Part shown: one piece after another, positions 1 through 6,684 of the stretch
How the letters are laid out: the number at the start of each line of letters is the position of its first letter
Numbering within the stretch: position 1 is the first letter of the stretch
Assembly: GCA_016789785.1 (NCBI GenBank)
Contig: JAEUQE010000237.1
Span: 1-13,576, forward strand
Length of the DNA: 13,576 nucleotides
Direction of reading: 5' to 3'
Source of the DNA: Bryobacterales bacterium
GTDB taxonomy: Bacteria > Acidobacteriota > Terriglobia > Bryobacterales > Bryobacteraceae
Made by a program: the position numbers and the translations under genes
The notes under the pieces: generated by a model
The model's database searches: none
What the model saw: only the letters and a program-made list of their open reading frames with translations
Told to the model about the DNA's origin: nothing

Positions 1-3000
1 GAAGGCGCAACTCAAGACATCGTATCGATGGCCTTCGAGCACGCGCAGACAAGCGCCGGTGGTGGGATCCCAGATCCGCACGGTGCGGTCGTCAGAGGCG
101 GAGGCCAAGCGTGTTCCATCGGGCGAGAAGGCGCAACTCCAGATAACGGCTTGATGGCCTTCGAGCACGCGCAGACAGGCGCCGGTGGTGGGATCCCAGA
201 TCCGCACGGTGCGGTCGGAAGAGGCGGAGGCCAAGCGTGTGCCATCGGGCGAGAAGGCGCAACTCAAGACATCGTCTTGATGGCCCGAAGCGACACTGAC
301 CAACGCGTCGCCGTGGGACTCCAGGAACACGCCTGAACCTGGCATCCCGTCCACGATACGGAGTGGCTTCTGCTGGCTCCGTAGCCACTGCGGTCGGCCA
401 AACTCTGCGGTTGCATAGTCCGCGTCCTTGATGTCGCAGTCCCGGTGAACGGTGGCGATCAGTTTCGCTCTTCGCCAGTAAGTCGACGTGAGGCGGCAGT
501 TGAGGAACTCCGCATTCTCCGCATCTGAGTATTGGAAGTTGCCGGCGTCCAACTGGCAATGACGCCAGCGCGAGTTGAGCAGCCGCGCACCTTCGAAATT
601 GGAACTCACGAGGATCAAGGGACGATCGGCAGTCCCCTCAATGTCCATCTCAGTCAGATCCGCACCGGGGAGTTGGAAGCCGGCCAACGAGGGGACCGGG
701 TAACCCTTGCGGTGCGCGAGCAGGCAGTATCGGAACGCCAGTTCGCTCGCGTTCGCAACATAGCGGTCCCGCAGTTGTTCCAGACACCGAAGCGCGCCAT
801 CGCGATCGCCCTGCCTTTCGAGCAGCCACTGTCCAAGAAAGTCCAGCGTCTCCCGGCTCACCCCCGGCACTGCCCACGACGCCGGCGCACCGTCGAGCAA
901 GGCCCGGCGGAGATAACCCGCGACAAAGTACTCCTGGAGGGATGTGTGCGCGAAACGGAACGCGTCCTCTCCCTCGCGGACCAGAAAGGTAGCGGTACGC
1001 AGATCCTCCTTCAGCAGTACTCGATCCCGCCCGTGATAGTGTTCGGCGATGGCGGGATTGGCCCGCAGGAAATCGATGAGCCACTGCTCCACTTGTGCAA
1101 CGTTCCAGGTTCTCTTGCCCGAGCGTAGCACCTCGGCGGCAAAATACTCCATGAGCATCTGCTTGTGGTCGGGCGTAATCTGATGCTTGCCCTCATCCCG
1201 TTCCAGCCACGAGTTCACCATGTGCTGGTAGAGCGTCAGACCAGTGACACGGCGGCCCTCCGCCTTCCACCGCTCGATTTGTGCGAAGTGGCGAGCGATG
1301 AGGCTGAGCGTGTAAGGCCGCTCGGCGACTTCGCGCAGGTTATGGACTTCGCGGATCACGCCCATAACGCGCTCGATGTTTTCATCCGGGAGCGTCTGCT
1401 GGAGATACGTGCGGATCTGATCTTCGGCAAAGGGCAGCAGCACGAACGCACGGTAGTGCTCGCTGCGCACGTTGTCGCGATCCTGCGTGGTGAAGTGTGT
1501 CTTCTGGTCGCGGAGAGTACGGAAGTAGTGTGTGCGGCAGGTAATCAGCAGCCGCGTCTTGCAGCCTTCGGCGTCGGCGTCGGGCAGGACGCGAAACAGC
1601 TCGCGCGTAAAGCGATTTCCCTGGTTCGGTGTAAGGTGGACCAGGACTTCATCGAGCCCGTCGAAGATCACCAACGTTTCGCGGTCGGCGAGGATGCGCG
1701 TCAGTTCGCCGGCTTCGAGCGGCTGCTCGTTCAGGCCGCCTTTCCAGCCGCGTTTTAGAATCTCGGCAAGGATCTCGCTGAACGTCAGATCGCGTTTTGC
1801 GGCATCGCCGACGTGGCCCAGGTCGAGGTAGACGGGCACCGGGACCGGCTTCCCCTCGCTACGCATCTGATAGAGTTCCCGCAAGAGGGCTTTGCAGGTG
1901 GTGGTCTTGCCCATGCCGTATTCGCCGAGCAGTGCGCAGTAGCGGGGAGACTTCGGATCGGCGATCCACTCGCGCAGGAACTGCATCGCCTCCGCGCGTG
2001 GGTGATTGCCGTCGGGGGTGTGCTCGGCTTCGAGCTTGTCCATGGAACTGGCGAAGCCCGCAGGACCGACAAAGCTGGCGCAATCGAAGTCGTATTCCGC
2101 GGCGCGGCGCAGATGCTCTTCCCAGCGTCGCTCGACACCGCGTCTCTCGACACCGCGTCTCTCGACGCGCTCACCGCGAGGAGGTGGCGGGGGCGGCACG
2201 GGGCCGTCCAGTTTCTGGAGGCGCTGGCAGATCTGGCGGAAGAGTTCTTGCGCGAAGCGTTGGCGCGGGTTGCCGGCGGACCGCTCGGAAAACGCCCTCT
2301 TGTCGGAGTCCCGGAAGACTTGCATCTCCTCAAGTCCCTTCAGGTCGAGCGAGCCGTCGAACAGGATCGGAACGAGCGCGACGGGAACCGCGGGCTTCCA
2401 TTGAAGGAAGTAGGGGAGTTCCTCCTTGGTGATGAACTTACTCGCAAGGAAGTTGGGACTTACCAGTAGCAGCCCGAGGTCGCACTCCCGCATGGCCTGC
2501 TCGATCTCTTCGCGCCAGCGCTCGCCGGGGAGGATGTCTTGATCCGACCATCGTTCGAAGGCGAACTCGCTGGCGGCTGTGAACAGGGGTCCGAGCAGAT
2601 CGAAAAGCGCCTTGACGTGCTTCCGGTCGGCCTGGGCGTAGGAGACGAAGTAGCGGGCTCGCCGGCGGCTGATGTCCACCGCCTCCTGCGGCGTGCGGTC
2701 TGGCCCGCGTGTCTCGGCGGCGGTCATCCGCTCGACCTCCACCACGGCCTCATCCTCGCCTTCGAACCAGGCGATGCGGTCGGCGGGCTCGTCGCGTGTC
2801 TTGCGGTCGGTCTCGAGGGTGAGCGCGACGCCTGCTTCGCGGGCTGCGCCGGCAAGCGTTTCCCGGAATTGCCGGAAATTCGTCAGCGCAGCTTCGCGCG
2901 CCTGTTCCGGATAGAGCCTTTCGAGGACATCGGCAAGAACGATAGCGCCGGATTCCTGGATGAGTTTCGTGACGGCGTCGAAGCGCTGGACGTTGACGCG

Positions 3001-3060
3001 GCCGAGTTCGGCGGTCACGCGAGGGCGGAGGCGGAGGACTGCGGTACGGCGAAGCCTCAT
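1..3060 (-). CDS. TIR-NACHT-pentapeptide-WD40 STAND protein (3' end outside window)
   Basis: One open frame of 1020 codons runs off the left edge. Residues 1-110 are an unrecognised domain. Residues about 136-260 are a TIR domain (YFVSYAQAD at the start; SPNFLASKFITKEE at 201-214, with a candidate NADase glutamate at 213 or 214). A Pro-rich linker (288-310) follows. The NACHT ATPase has Walker A GEYGMGKTTT at 379-388, Walker B LVIFDGLDEV at 463-472, LLITCRTHYF at 504-513 and the C-terminal FRFAHTSLQEYF at 701-712. Residues 791-870 are pentapeptide-like. WD40 repeats of 42 residues start at 926 and continue past the edge. By family knowledge, such STAND proteins sense a ligand through the repeats, oligomerise through NACHT and activate the TIR effector, often depleting NAD in phage defence; that role here is inferred. 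An in-frame TGA at 3064-3066 makes ATG 3060 the first ATG. It has only a weak ribosome site, and an internal ATG at 2727 has a good one. Confidence 0.93.
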   Translation of the reverse strand, partial: MRLRRTAVLRLRPRVTAELGRVNVQRFDAVTKLIQESGAIVLADVLERLYPEQAREAALTNFRQFRETLAGAAREAGVALTLETDRKTRDEPADRIAWFEGEDEAVVEVERMTAAETRGPDRTPQEAVDISRRRARYFVSYAQADRKHVKALFDLLGPLFTAASEFAFERWSDQDILPGERWREEIEQAMRECDLGLLLVSPNFLASKFITKEELPYFLQWKPAVPVALVPILFDGSLDLKGLEEMQVFRDSDKRAFSERSAGNPRQRFAQELFRQICQRLQKLDGPVPPPPPPRGERVERRGVERRGVERRWEEHLRRAAEYDFDCASFVGPAGFASSMDKLEAEHTPDGNHPRAEAMQFLREWIADPKSPRYCALLGEYGMGKTTTCKALLRELYQMRSEGKPVPVPVYLDLGHVGDAAKRDLTFSEILAEILKRGWKGGLNEQPLEAGELTRILADRETLVIFDGLDEVLVHLTPNQGNRFTRELFRVLPDADAEGCKTRLLITCRTHYFRTLRDQKTHFTTQDRDNVRSEHYRAFVLLPFAEDQIRTYLQQTLPDENIERVMGVIREVHNLREVAERPYTLSLIARHFAQIERWKAEGRRVTGLTLYQHMVNSWLERDEGKHQITPDHKQMLMEYFAAEVLRSGKRTWNVAQVEQWLIDFLRANPAIAEHYHGRDRVLLKEDLRTATFLVREGEDAFRFAHTSLQEYFVAGYLRRALLDGAPASWAVPGVSRETLDFLGQWLLERQGDRDGALRCLEQLRDRYVANASELAFRYCLLAHRKGYPVPSLAGFQLPGADLTEMDIEGTADRPLILVSSNFEGARLLNSRWRHCQLDAGNFQYSDAENAEFLNCRLTSTYWRRAKLIATVHRDCDIKDADYATAEFGRPQWLRSQQKPLRIVDGMPGSGVFLESHGDALVSVASGHQDDVLSCAFSPDGTRLASASSDRTVRIWDPTTGACLRVLEGHQAVIWSCAFSPDGTRLASASDDRTVRIWDPTTGACLRVLEGHRYDVLSCAF
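34..285 (-). repeat. Near-identical 126-bp tandem repeats encoding WD40 blades
   Basis: Two full 126-bp units, 34-159 and 160-285, match at about 118 of 126 positions by hand count, and a third unit begins at 1-33. Each encodes one 42-residue WD40 blade running from GH to the next GH, with the signature DRTVRIWD. Differences cluster in codons just after the GH pair (HQDDVL, HQAVIW, HRYDVL) and at the SSD/SDD position, which map to loop positions exposed on a propeller. High DNA identity implies recent unit duplication or homogenisation. Confidence 0.9.
2131..2169 (-). repeat. 15-bp tandem repeat in the TIR-NACHT linker
   Basis: Two perfect copies of a 15-base unit (plus strand CTCGACACCGCGTCT) at 2131-2145 and 2146-2160, then a partial third copy from 2161. 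The frame is kept, giving repeated R-R-G-V-E after a run of six prolines. It lies in the flexible linker between the TIR and NACHT domains, so copy-number change would alter linker length without a frameshift. Confidence 0.85.
2735..2740 (-). promoter_or_regulatory. Strong internal ribosome binding site before Met112 of the TIR-NACHT gene
   Basis: The minus strand reads GGAGGT at 2740-2735, seven bases before an in-frame ATG at 2727-2725 (codon 112). This site is better than anything before the upstream ATG at 3060. Translation from here would give a protein that begins just before the TIR domain and lacks the N-terminal 111 residues. It may be the true start, a second start or coincidence. 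The upstream stretch reads like real protein, which favours the longer form. Confidence 0.4.
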
Positions 3061-3627
3061 GCCTCAGCCTAACGCAAGGTCTGGCTGGAATCAAGCGAAA
3101 TCTACGAAGTCACTACGGAATTGCCGGTCGCGCTTCGCGGCACCAGGCAACAGTAACGCAGACTTCAGTCTGCCGCCTCGACACTCATGTCGAGGCCCGT
3201 GCCCGGGGCCGGGGCCGGCGAATCTCCCTGGCGGCTACGGCGGCCGAAGGGCGTTGGCTCGTAGTACCTCGGCGATCGCGCACTTTCGTGCACCTCGCCC
3301 TGCACCGAGACGAGTCGTCTAGCCTGGCGCCGCCACATGCCTCAGCAGCCATCAGACCCCTCGCGCACCAGACCCTCGCCTCCGCGTCCATGCGCAGGGT
3401 CAGGAACTGTCACGAACAGAATATCGAGATTGTCCGCAAGATTGCCTCTCGGCGGAAGCAGCGGCTCTGCTGGTACCTGCGCGCAGCTTGTAAGCCCACA
3501 TCAGTGAGCCGGCGACGTCGCAGAAAAGGGCTTGCACCTGTAACAAGCCGGCGTCGCGCGGGACTTAGAGGGGAGCATCTTGGGCGCCAGAAGAGCGCGC
3601 CGATCCAGTTCGGAAGGGAAATCGCGA
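3061..3627. other. Divergent intergenic region without a convincing gene
   Basis: This spacer of 567 bases lies between two divergent genes. Short open frames exist on both strands, but their products are Arg/Ser/Ala-rich with no recognisable domain, as expected by chance in GC-rich DNA. It contains the twin palindromes at 3158-3196, a GC-rich tract just after them, and a possible bulged stem at 3487-3547. A minus-strand TTGATT/TAGGCT pair with a 17-base spacer ends five bases before the ATG at 3060. It is a poor match and would give an almost leaderless message. Confidence 0.6.
3158..3196. repeat. Twin palindromes (REP-like element)
   Basis: Two perfect inverted repeats lie one base apart. 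The first is GCAGACT-TC-AGTCTGC at 3158-3173 (7-bp stem). The second is GCCTCGACA-CTCA-TGTCGAGGC at 3175-3196 (9-bp stem, 4-base loop). There is no T-tract, so an intrinsic terminator is unlikely. The form matches repetitive extragenic palindromes. It sits about 100-135 bases upstream of the TIR-NACHT start. Whether it is dispersed in the genome cannot be seen here. Confidence 0.7.
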
Positions 3628-4164
3628 ATGGTAACTCATGTCGCCTTGGTGGACGAAAGGGTTTATGTGCGTGAGGGGAAGACGATCGCGCATAACCGTA
3701 CGCCGGTAGGCACCATCTATACCTGTACGACGTGGTGCAACAAGCAACACTCGACGCAGGCGGTCATAGCCGGTCTCGCCGGCACGGCCGCCTCGATTCG
3801 CAGTATTCTTGGCGGTAACCTTGTATTGGATATTCACGCCCATGGTTCACCCGGGTTCATCTCCGTTGGATCCTCCGGAATATCGATACAGAACATCGCG
3901 GATGTCCAAACCTGGCTGGGCGTTTTCAAATGGGTCAACATTTACGCCTGTTCTGTCGCAGGTAACTCGGAAGGCGTTGCCTTCTGCAGGAGGCTCGCCA
4001 AAGACTGCGGCGTATGGGTTCGGGCATCGCCGAAACCCCAGCATGACGACGAGAAAGGCGGGGTTCTCCGGATTGGCCTTTGGGAGGGAGACGTTTACAC
4101 CTTCAACCCGAAGGGCGACCTCGAGTGGATCCACCGGGATGAGGGCAATCCGATCAGGGAATAG
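3628..4164 (+). CDS. Small DUF4347/caspase-like protein (putative)
   Basis: The product is 178 residues. An AAGGGA ribosome site about 8 bases upstream supports ATG 3628; the frame can extend to 3580, but the extra residues are Arg/Ser-rich and look noncoding. The core has a hydrophobic strand ending LDIHAHGSPG (H70, H72, G73), then a segment ending NIYACSVAG (C108), then FCRRLAKDCGVWVRAS. This H-G...C layout resembles DUF4347, the domain near the N terminus of large adhesins, and in outline the His/Cys dyad of clan CD (caspase, CHAT) peptidases. Catalysis is not shown. No signal peptide or membrane segment is seen. It lies upstream of a HigB remnant and a HigA-ImmA gene on the same strand and may be co-transcribed with them. 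The fold call is tentative. Confidence 0.6.
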   Translation: MVTHVALVDERVYVREGKTIAHNRTPVGTIYTCTTWCNKQHSTQAVIAGLAGTAASIRSILGGNLVLDIHAHGSPGFISVGSSGISIQNIADVQTWLGVFKWVNIYACSVAGNSEGVAFCRRLAKDCGVWVRASPKPQHDDEKGGVLRIGLWEGDVYTFNPKGDLEWIHRDEGNPIRE

Positions 4165-4165
4165 G

Positions 4166-4327
4166 CCTCACCGAGGCGCGGTGCTGACATCCAACAATCT
4201 GGACGGCCCTTACCGGCTGATCCTTACGCCGGATCACGACCCAATTCCGTCGCGGGCATCGGGCGGTATGGACTGGAACCAGCTCAGCGCCGTCACCATT
4301 CTTGGAATCGAGGATACCCATGAGTAG
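4166..4327 (+). pseudogene. C-terminal remnant of a HigB-family (killer protein) toxin
   Basis: An open stretch ending at TAG 4325-4327 encodes a short tail containing LDGPYRLILTPDHDPIP, then GGMDWNQLSAVTILGIEDTH. From memory of the family, this matches the C-terminal half of RelE/HigB-like plasmid maintenance killer proteins (PYRLIF-P-DP, GGLDW, ILEIVDYH). The N-terminal half is absent: upstream is the end of another gene in a different frame. A GTG at 4181 could give a 48-residue peptide, but it would lack most of the toxin fold. The stop overlaps the ATG of the next gene by 8 bases, as expected of an original higB-higA pair. Confidence 0.62.
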
Positions 4328-5426
4328 CTACTTTGCGAACACATACGAGCCGGACTTCGTCACGCCCCCCGGAGAGATTCTCGAAGAGAAGCTACAGGAA
4401 CTCGGCATGACGCAGGCGGAGTTGGCTGAGAGAATCGGCCGCACAAAAAAGACCGTCAACGAAATCGTGAAGGGCAAGGCTCCACTGCTGCCCGAAACCA
4501 CGGTGCAACTCGAACGGGTGCTGGGGATTCCCGCGCGCTTCTGGGCGAACGCTGAAGCGAACTTTCGCCGGCATCTGGCTCGCAACGACGAGGCCGCGGA
4601 TCTCGCCGGCAAGCAGGAGTGGCTGGATCGCCTGCCCGTGGCGCAACTGGTGAAGTTGGGAATCCTCTCCAAGCGGGCTGATCCTGTCGACCGGCTCCGT
4701 GAGATCCTCAATTTCTTCGGCGTCGCCTCATTCGAGGCGATGGCCCGTATTGGAGACGACAAATGCGTTGCTTTCCGGCAGTCGCTGGCGCATGAAGTGG
4801 ACAAGTATGCGCTGTTGGCCTGGATGCGGCTCGGCGAGCTTCAGGCACAGCGGATCCACTGTGAACCCTACGATGCACAGAAGTTCCGGAGTGCGCTACG
4901 GGAGATCCGTGAGTTGAGCACGGCTTCTCCGGAAAACGTGCTGCGACGAATGCGACTGCTTTGCGCGCCGGCTGGGGTTGCCCTGGTCTTCGTCCAGGAG
5001 ATGGCCGGGAGCCGGGCGTGGGGCGTGACACAGTGGATCAGCCCCGAGAAGGCCATTCTCCAATTGAGTCTGCGCGGCAAGAGTGATGACCAATTCTGGT
5101 TTACCTTCTTCCACGAGGCAGCGCACATTCTTCTTCACCCGAAGAAAGGAGTTTACGTGGAGATCGACAGCCAGAAGGACGAGCACGAAGCCGAAGCGGA
5201 CCGGTTCGCCCGGGACATGCTGATTCCACCAGCGGAATGGAAGAAGGTCTGCCAGAGCCGGCCGCGCAGCGCGGCGCAGGTGCGGGACTGGGCAAGGCGG
5301 CTCGGCATCTCACCCGGGATTCTCGCTGGAAGGCTCCAACATGAGCACCTGCTTCCCTGGACTCATCTCAGTGGGCTGAAGGTGAGGCTCCAGTTCAAGG
5401 CGCTGGAATCAGCGGATGGCGATTGA
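4320..5426 (+). CDS. HigA-type XRE antitoxin fused to an ImmA/IrrE metallopeptidase domain
   Basis: The product is 368 residues. ATG 4320 has GAGG seven bases upstream and overlaps the end of the HigB remnant; a TTG at 4302 is also in frame but has no better site. The N terminus carries the HigA hallmark TPPGEILEEKL (15-25) and an XRE helix-turn-helix (about 26-75). The C-terminal part is an ImmA/IrrE zinc peptidase, with HEAAH at 265-269 and the downstream acidic helix HEAEADRFA (289-297) supplying the third ligand. HigA antitoxins are usually near 100 residues, so this is the long fused form. Known relatives bind operator DNA and neutralise HigB, and ImmA domains cleave repressor-type proteins in phage and mobile-element regulation. 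With its toxin degraded, it may be an orphan antitoxin or may now control the caspase-like gene upstream; both ideas are inference. Confidence 0.88.
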   Translation: MSSYFANTYEPDFVTPPGEILEEKLQELGMTQAELAERIGRTKKTVNEIVKGKAPLLPETTVQLERVLGIPARFWANAEANFRRHLARNDEAADLAGKQEWLDRLPVAQLVKLGILSKRADPVDRLREILNFFGVASFEAMARIGDDKCVAFRQSLAHEVDKYALLAWMRLGELQAQRIHCEPYDAQKFRSALREIRELSTASPENVLRRMRLLCAPAGVALVFVQEMAGSRAWGVTQWISPEKAILQLSLRGKSDDQFWFTFFHEAAHILLHPKKGVYVEIDSQKDEHEAEADRFARDMLIPPAEWKKVCQSRPRSAAQVRDWARRLGISPGILAGRLQHEHLLPWTHLSGLKVRLQFKALESADGD

Positions 5427-5780
5427 GAGGAATCGAAGCATCGCCGGCTGAGCGATCGGAGATGCCAGGGCTTGGCGCACGAGAGTTGTACTGGATGGTC
5501 CCGCCGTCGGCGCCGCCGCCTTCCGGCCTGCTCCGGATCACCCAAAGAGCGAAGCGACCGGAACGCCGTCCTCCGGCGCCGCAATCGGATGAACCGGCTT
5601 CTTCGAAGGACGCCGCGCACCCGGATGCCCCGCCGCTCCTCTCCACTCAACCGGACTGCTACAGTGCAAGCCGCCATTTCAGGAAATCTCAAAAAATCGA
5701 TGTTCCATTTTCAATCATTTCCATCCAGTTTCGCCGTATCTACGCTTCCCTCCCGCCTACACTGAAATCGGAAACAAGCC
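5427..5780. other. Intergenic leader, no supported gene
   Basis: Open frames cross this stretch on both strands, but their products are low-complexity Arg/Pro/Ser-rich and lack known domains. The first 230 bases are very GC-rich. From about 5680 to 5745 the sequence turns clearly A/T-richer, with AAAAAATC and TTTTCAAT runs, consistent with a promoter or leader for the gene at 5781. I could not assign a definite -35/-10 pair. Confidence 0.5.
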
Positions 5781-6464
5781 ATGACCTTCCAACGCGCATC
5801 CTCGGAACTCCGCGAACTCAAGCCGGTTCATCTCCAGGTCCTCAAGGATCTCGCTTCCGGCGTCTCCGTCACCCAGGCCGCCGCTGCCGTGGGTGTCCAT
5901 CGCACCACCGTCCACAACTGGTGCCGCAACCACCCGCAATTCGCCTCCACTCTCCGCGACGCCTGCTTCGAACGCATGTCCCGAGTTCAGGAAGAGATCG
6001 AAACCCTTACTCCCTCCGCCATCAGCGTGTTGCGCAACGTGCTCCAGGATCCGCAGACCCCCACCAGCACGCGCCTTCGCGCCGCGCTCACGGTCATCCG
6101 CTACGCCACCAGCTTCAACATCGACACTGCCACGGTGGACCCAAAAGAGATGTTTGGCGCCATGTTCCATCACCCGGCCCCCACCAGTGTCCTGCCCGGC
6201 AGTACTGCGACACAGAGCACGCCAGCCAACGAGCCCGCTTCGGAACCAGCCCCTTCGAAACCAGCTCCTTCGAAACCAGCCGGGCCAACTCCGCAAGAAT
6301 CAAGCGCCGAATCCCCAACCGCGCAACCAGTGTCCGCGGCAACAATGGCCCCCGCCGGCAGCACCGCCCGCACGCCCCGCAATCAGAGGTGCCCTTGTGG
6401 CAGCGGCCTTAAGTTCAAGAAGTGCTGCCTGATGCGCCAGACCACCGCCGGCGCACACACGTAG
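5781..6464 (+). CDS. Helix-turn-helix protein with C-terminal SEC-C zinc motif
   Basis: The product is 227 residues, with GGAAA upstream of ATG 5781. Residues 12-50 form a Helix-turn-helix of the resolvase/terminase-small-subunit type (VTQAAAAVGVHRTTVHNWCR). A helical region (55-115) follows, then a long Pro/Ala/Ser-rich linker (130-200) containing repeated SEPAP/SKPAP units. The C terminus has RCPCGSGLKFKKCC (203-216), a SEC-C motif with C204, C206, C215 and C216 as likely zinc ligands. SEC-C occurs at the end of SecA and on many unrelated proteins as a small binding module. From memory, similar proteins are numerous as paralogues in Solibacter-type genomes. A DNA-binding regulator or mobile-element-associated protein is plausible; the precise role is unknown. 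Confidence 0.8.
   Translation: MTFQRASSELRELKPVHLQVLKDLASGVSVTQAAAAVGVHRTTVHNWCRNHPQFASTLRDACFERMSRVQEEIETLTPSAISVLRNVLQDPQTPTSTRLRAALTVIRYATSFNIDTATVDPKEMFGAMFHHPAPTSVLPGSTATQSTPANEPASEPAPSKPAPSKPAGPTPQESSAESPTAQPVSAATMAPAGSTARTPRNQRCPCGSGLKFKKCCLMRQTTAGAHT
6239..6283 (+). repeat. Three 15-bp units encoding a Pro-rich linker
   Basis: Three consecutive 15-base units start at 6239, 6254 and 6269. The second is TTCGAAACCAGCTCC, the first differs at two or three positions and the third at its end. They encode SEPAP, SKPAP and SKPAG in the linker between the helix-turn-helix and SEC-C domains of the host gene. Confidence 0.8.
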
Positions 6465-6470
6465 CCCGAT

Positions 6471-6502
6471 TCATCACTTTTCATCATTTTTCATCAGATT
6501 TT
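6471..6502 (+). repeat. CATCA-rich repeat, copy 1
   Basis: This T-rich segment is built from three TTTTCATCA-like units and ends in TTTTCATCAGATT. A very similar segment recurs at 6611-6641, about 140 bases downstream in the same orientation. Its composition contrasts sharply with the GC-rich surroundings. It begins only seven bases after the stop of the helix-turn-helix/SEC-C gene. Confidence 0.75.
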
Positions 6503-6580
6503 CCGGAAACTCGGCGCCCGCGCCACCTGATCTTTGACAACTCACCAGGTTCAACCGCCTGCACCGGCGCCGTTTCGACA

Positions 6581-6604
6581 GCGGTGCCCCGCACCGGGCA
6601 CCGC
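6581..6604. repeat. 8-bp inverted repeat between the CATCA repeats
   Basis: GCGGTGCC at 6581-6588 pairs perfectly with GGCACCGC at 6597-6604 across an 8-base loop. The T-tract that would make an intrinsic terminator on the plus strand does not follow directly, and the next T-rich run begins at about 6616. It could still slow polymerase at this convergent junction. Confidence 0.5.
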
Positions 6605-6610
6605 CTCGCC

Positions 6611-6641
6611 TCTCACTTTTCATCACTTTTCATCAGATTGT
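6611..6641 (+). repeat. CATCA-rich repeat, copy 2
   Basis: This second copy of the T-rich segment carries CACTTTTCATCA, then CTTTTCATCAGATT, in the same orientation as the copy at 6471-6502. About 110 GC-rich bases separate the two copies. Confidence 0.75.
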
Positions 6642-6684
6642 CGAAGAATCAGAGCCCCGCCGCGCGCGATCGCCACGCTCGCAA

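Larger units (their letters stand above)
6465..6684. other. Convergent intergenic region with repeats and a hairpin
   Basis: This stretch lies between a plus-strand gene ending at 6464 and a minus-strand gene ending at 6685. I see no coding frame worth naming. It holds two copies of a CATCA-rich repeat and an 8-bp inverted repeat at 6581-6604 between them. Confidence 0.65.

Noticed and set aside
3288..3674. 128-codon plus-strand open frame in the spacer
   Set aside because: It is Arg-rich with no domain and no ribosome site, and it overlaps the supported start of the caspase-like gene in another frame.
5423..6412. 329-codon plus-strand open frame overlapping the helix-turn-helix gene
   Set aside because: It is Pro/Arg/His-rich and in a different frame from the helix-turn-helix and SEC-C motifs. 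Its upstream part also shows no domain.
6581..6604. Intrinsic terminator
   Set aside because: The stem is good, but no T-run follows directly on either strand, so it is listed only as an inverted repeat.
6471..6641. CRISPR-like array from the T-rich repeats
   Set aside because: There are only two irregular copies, made of short CATCA units, with one long GC-rich interval and no cas genes in the window.
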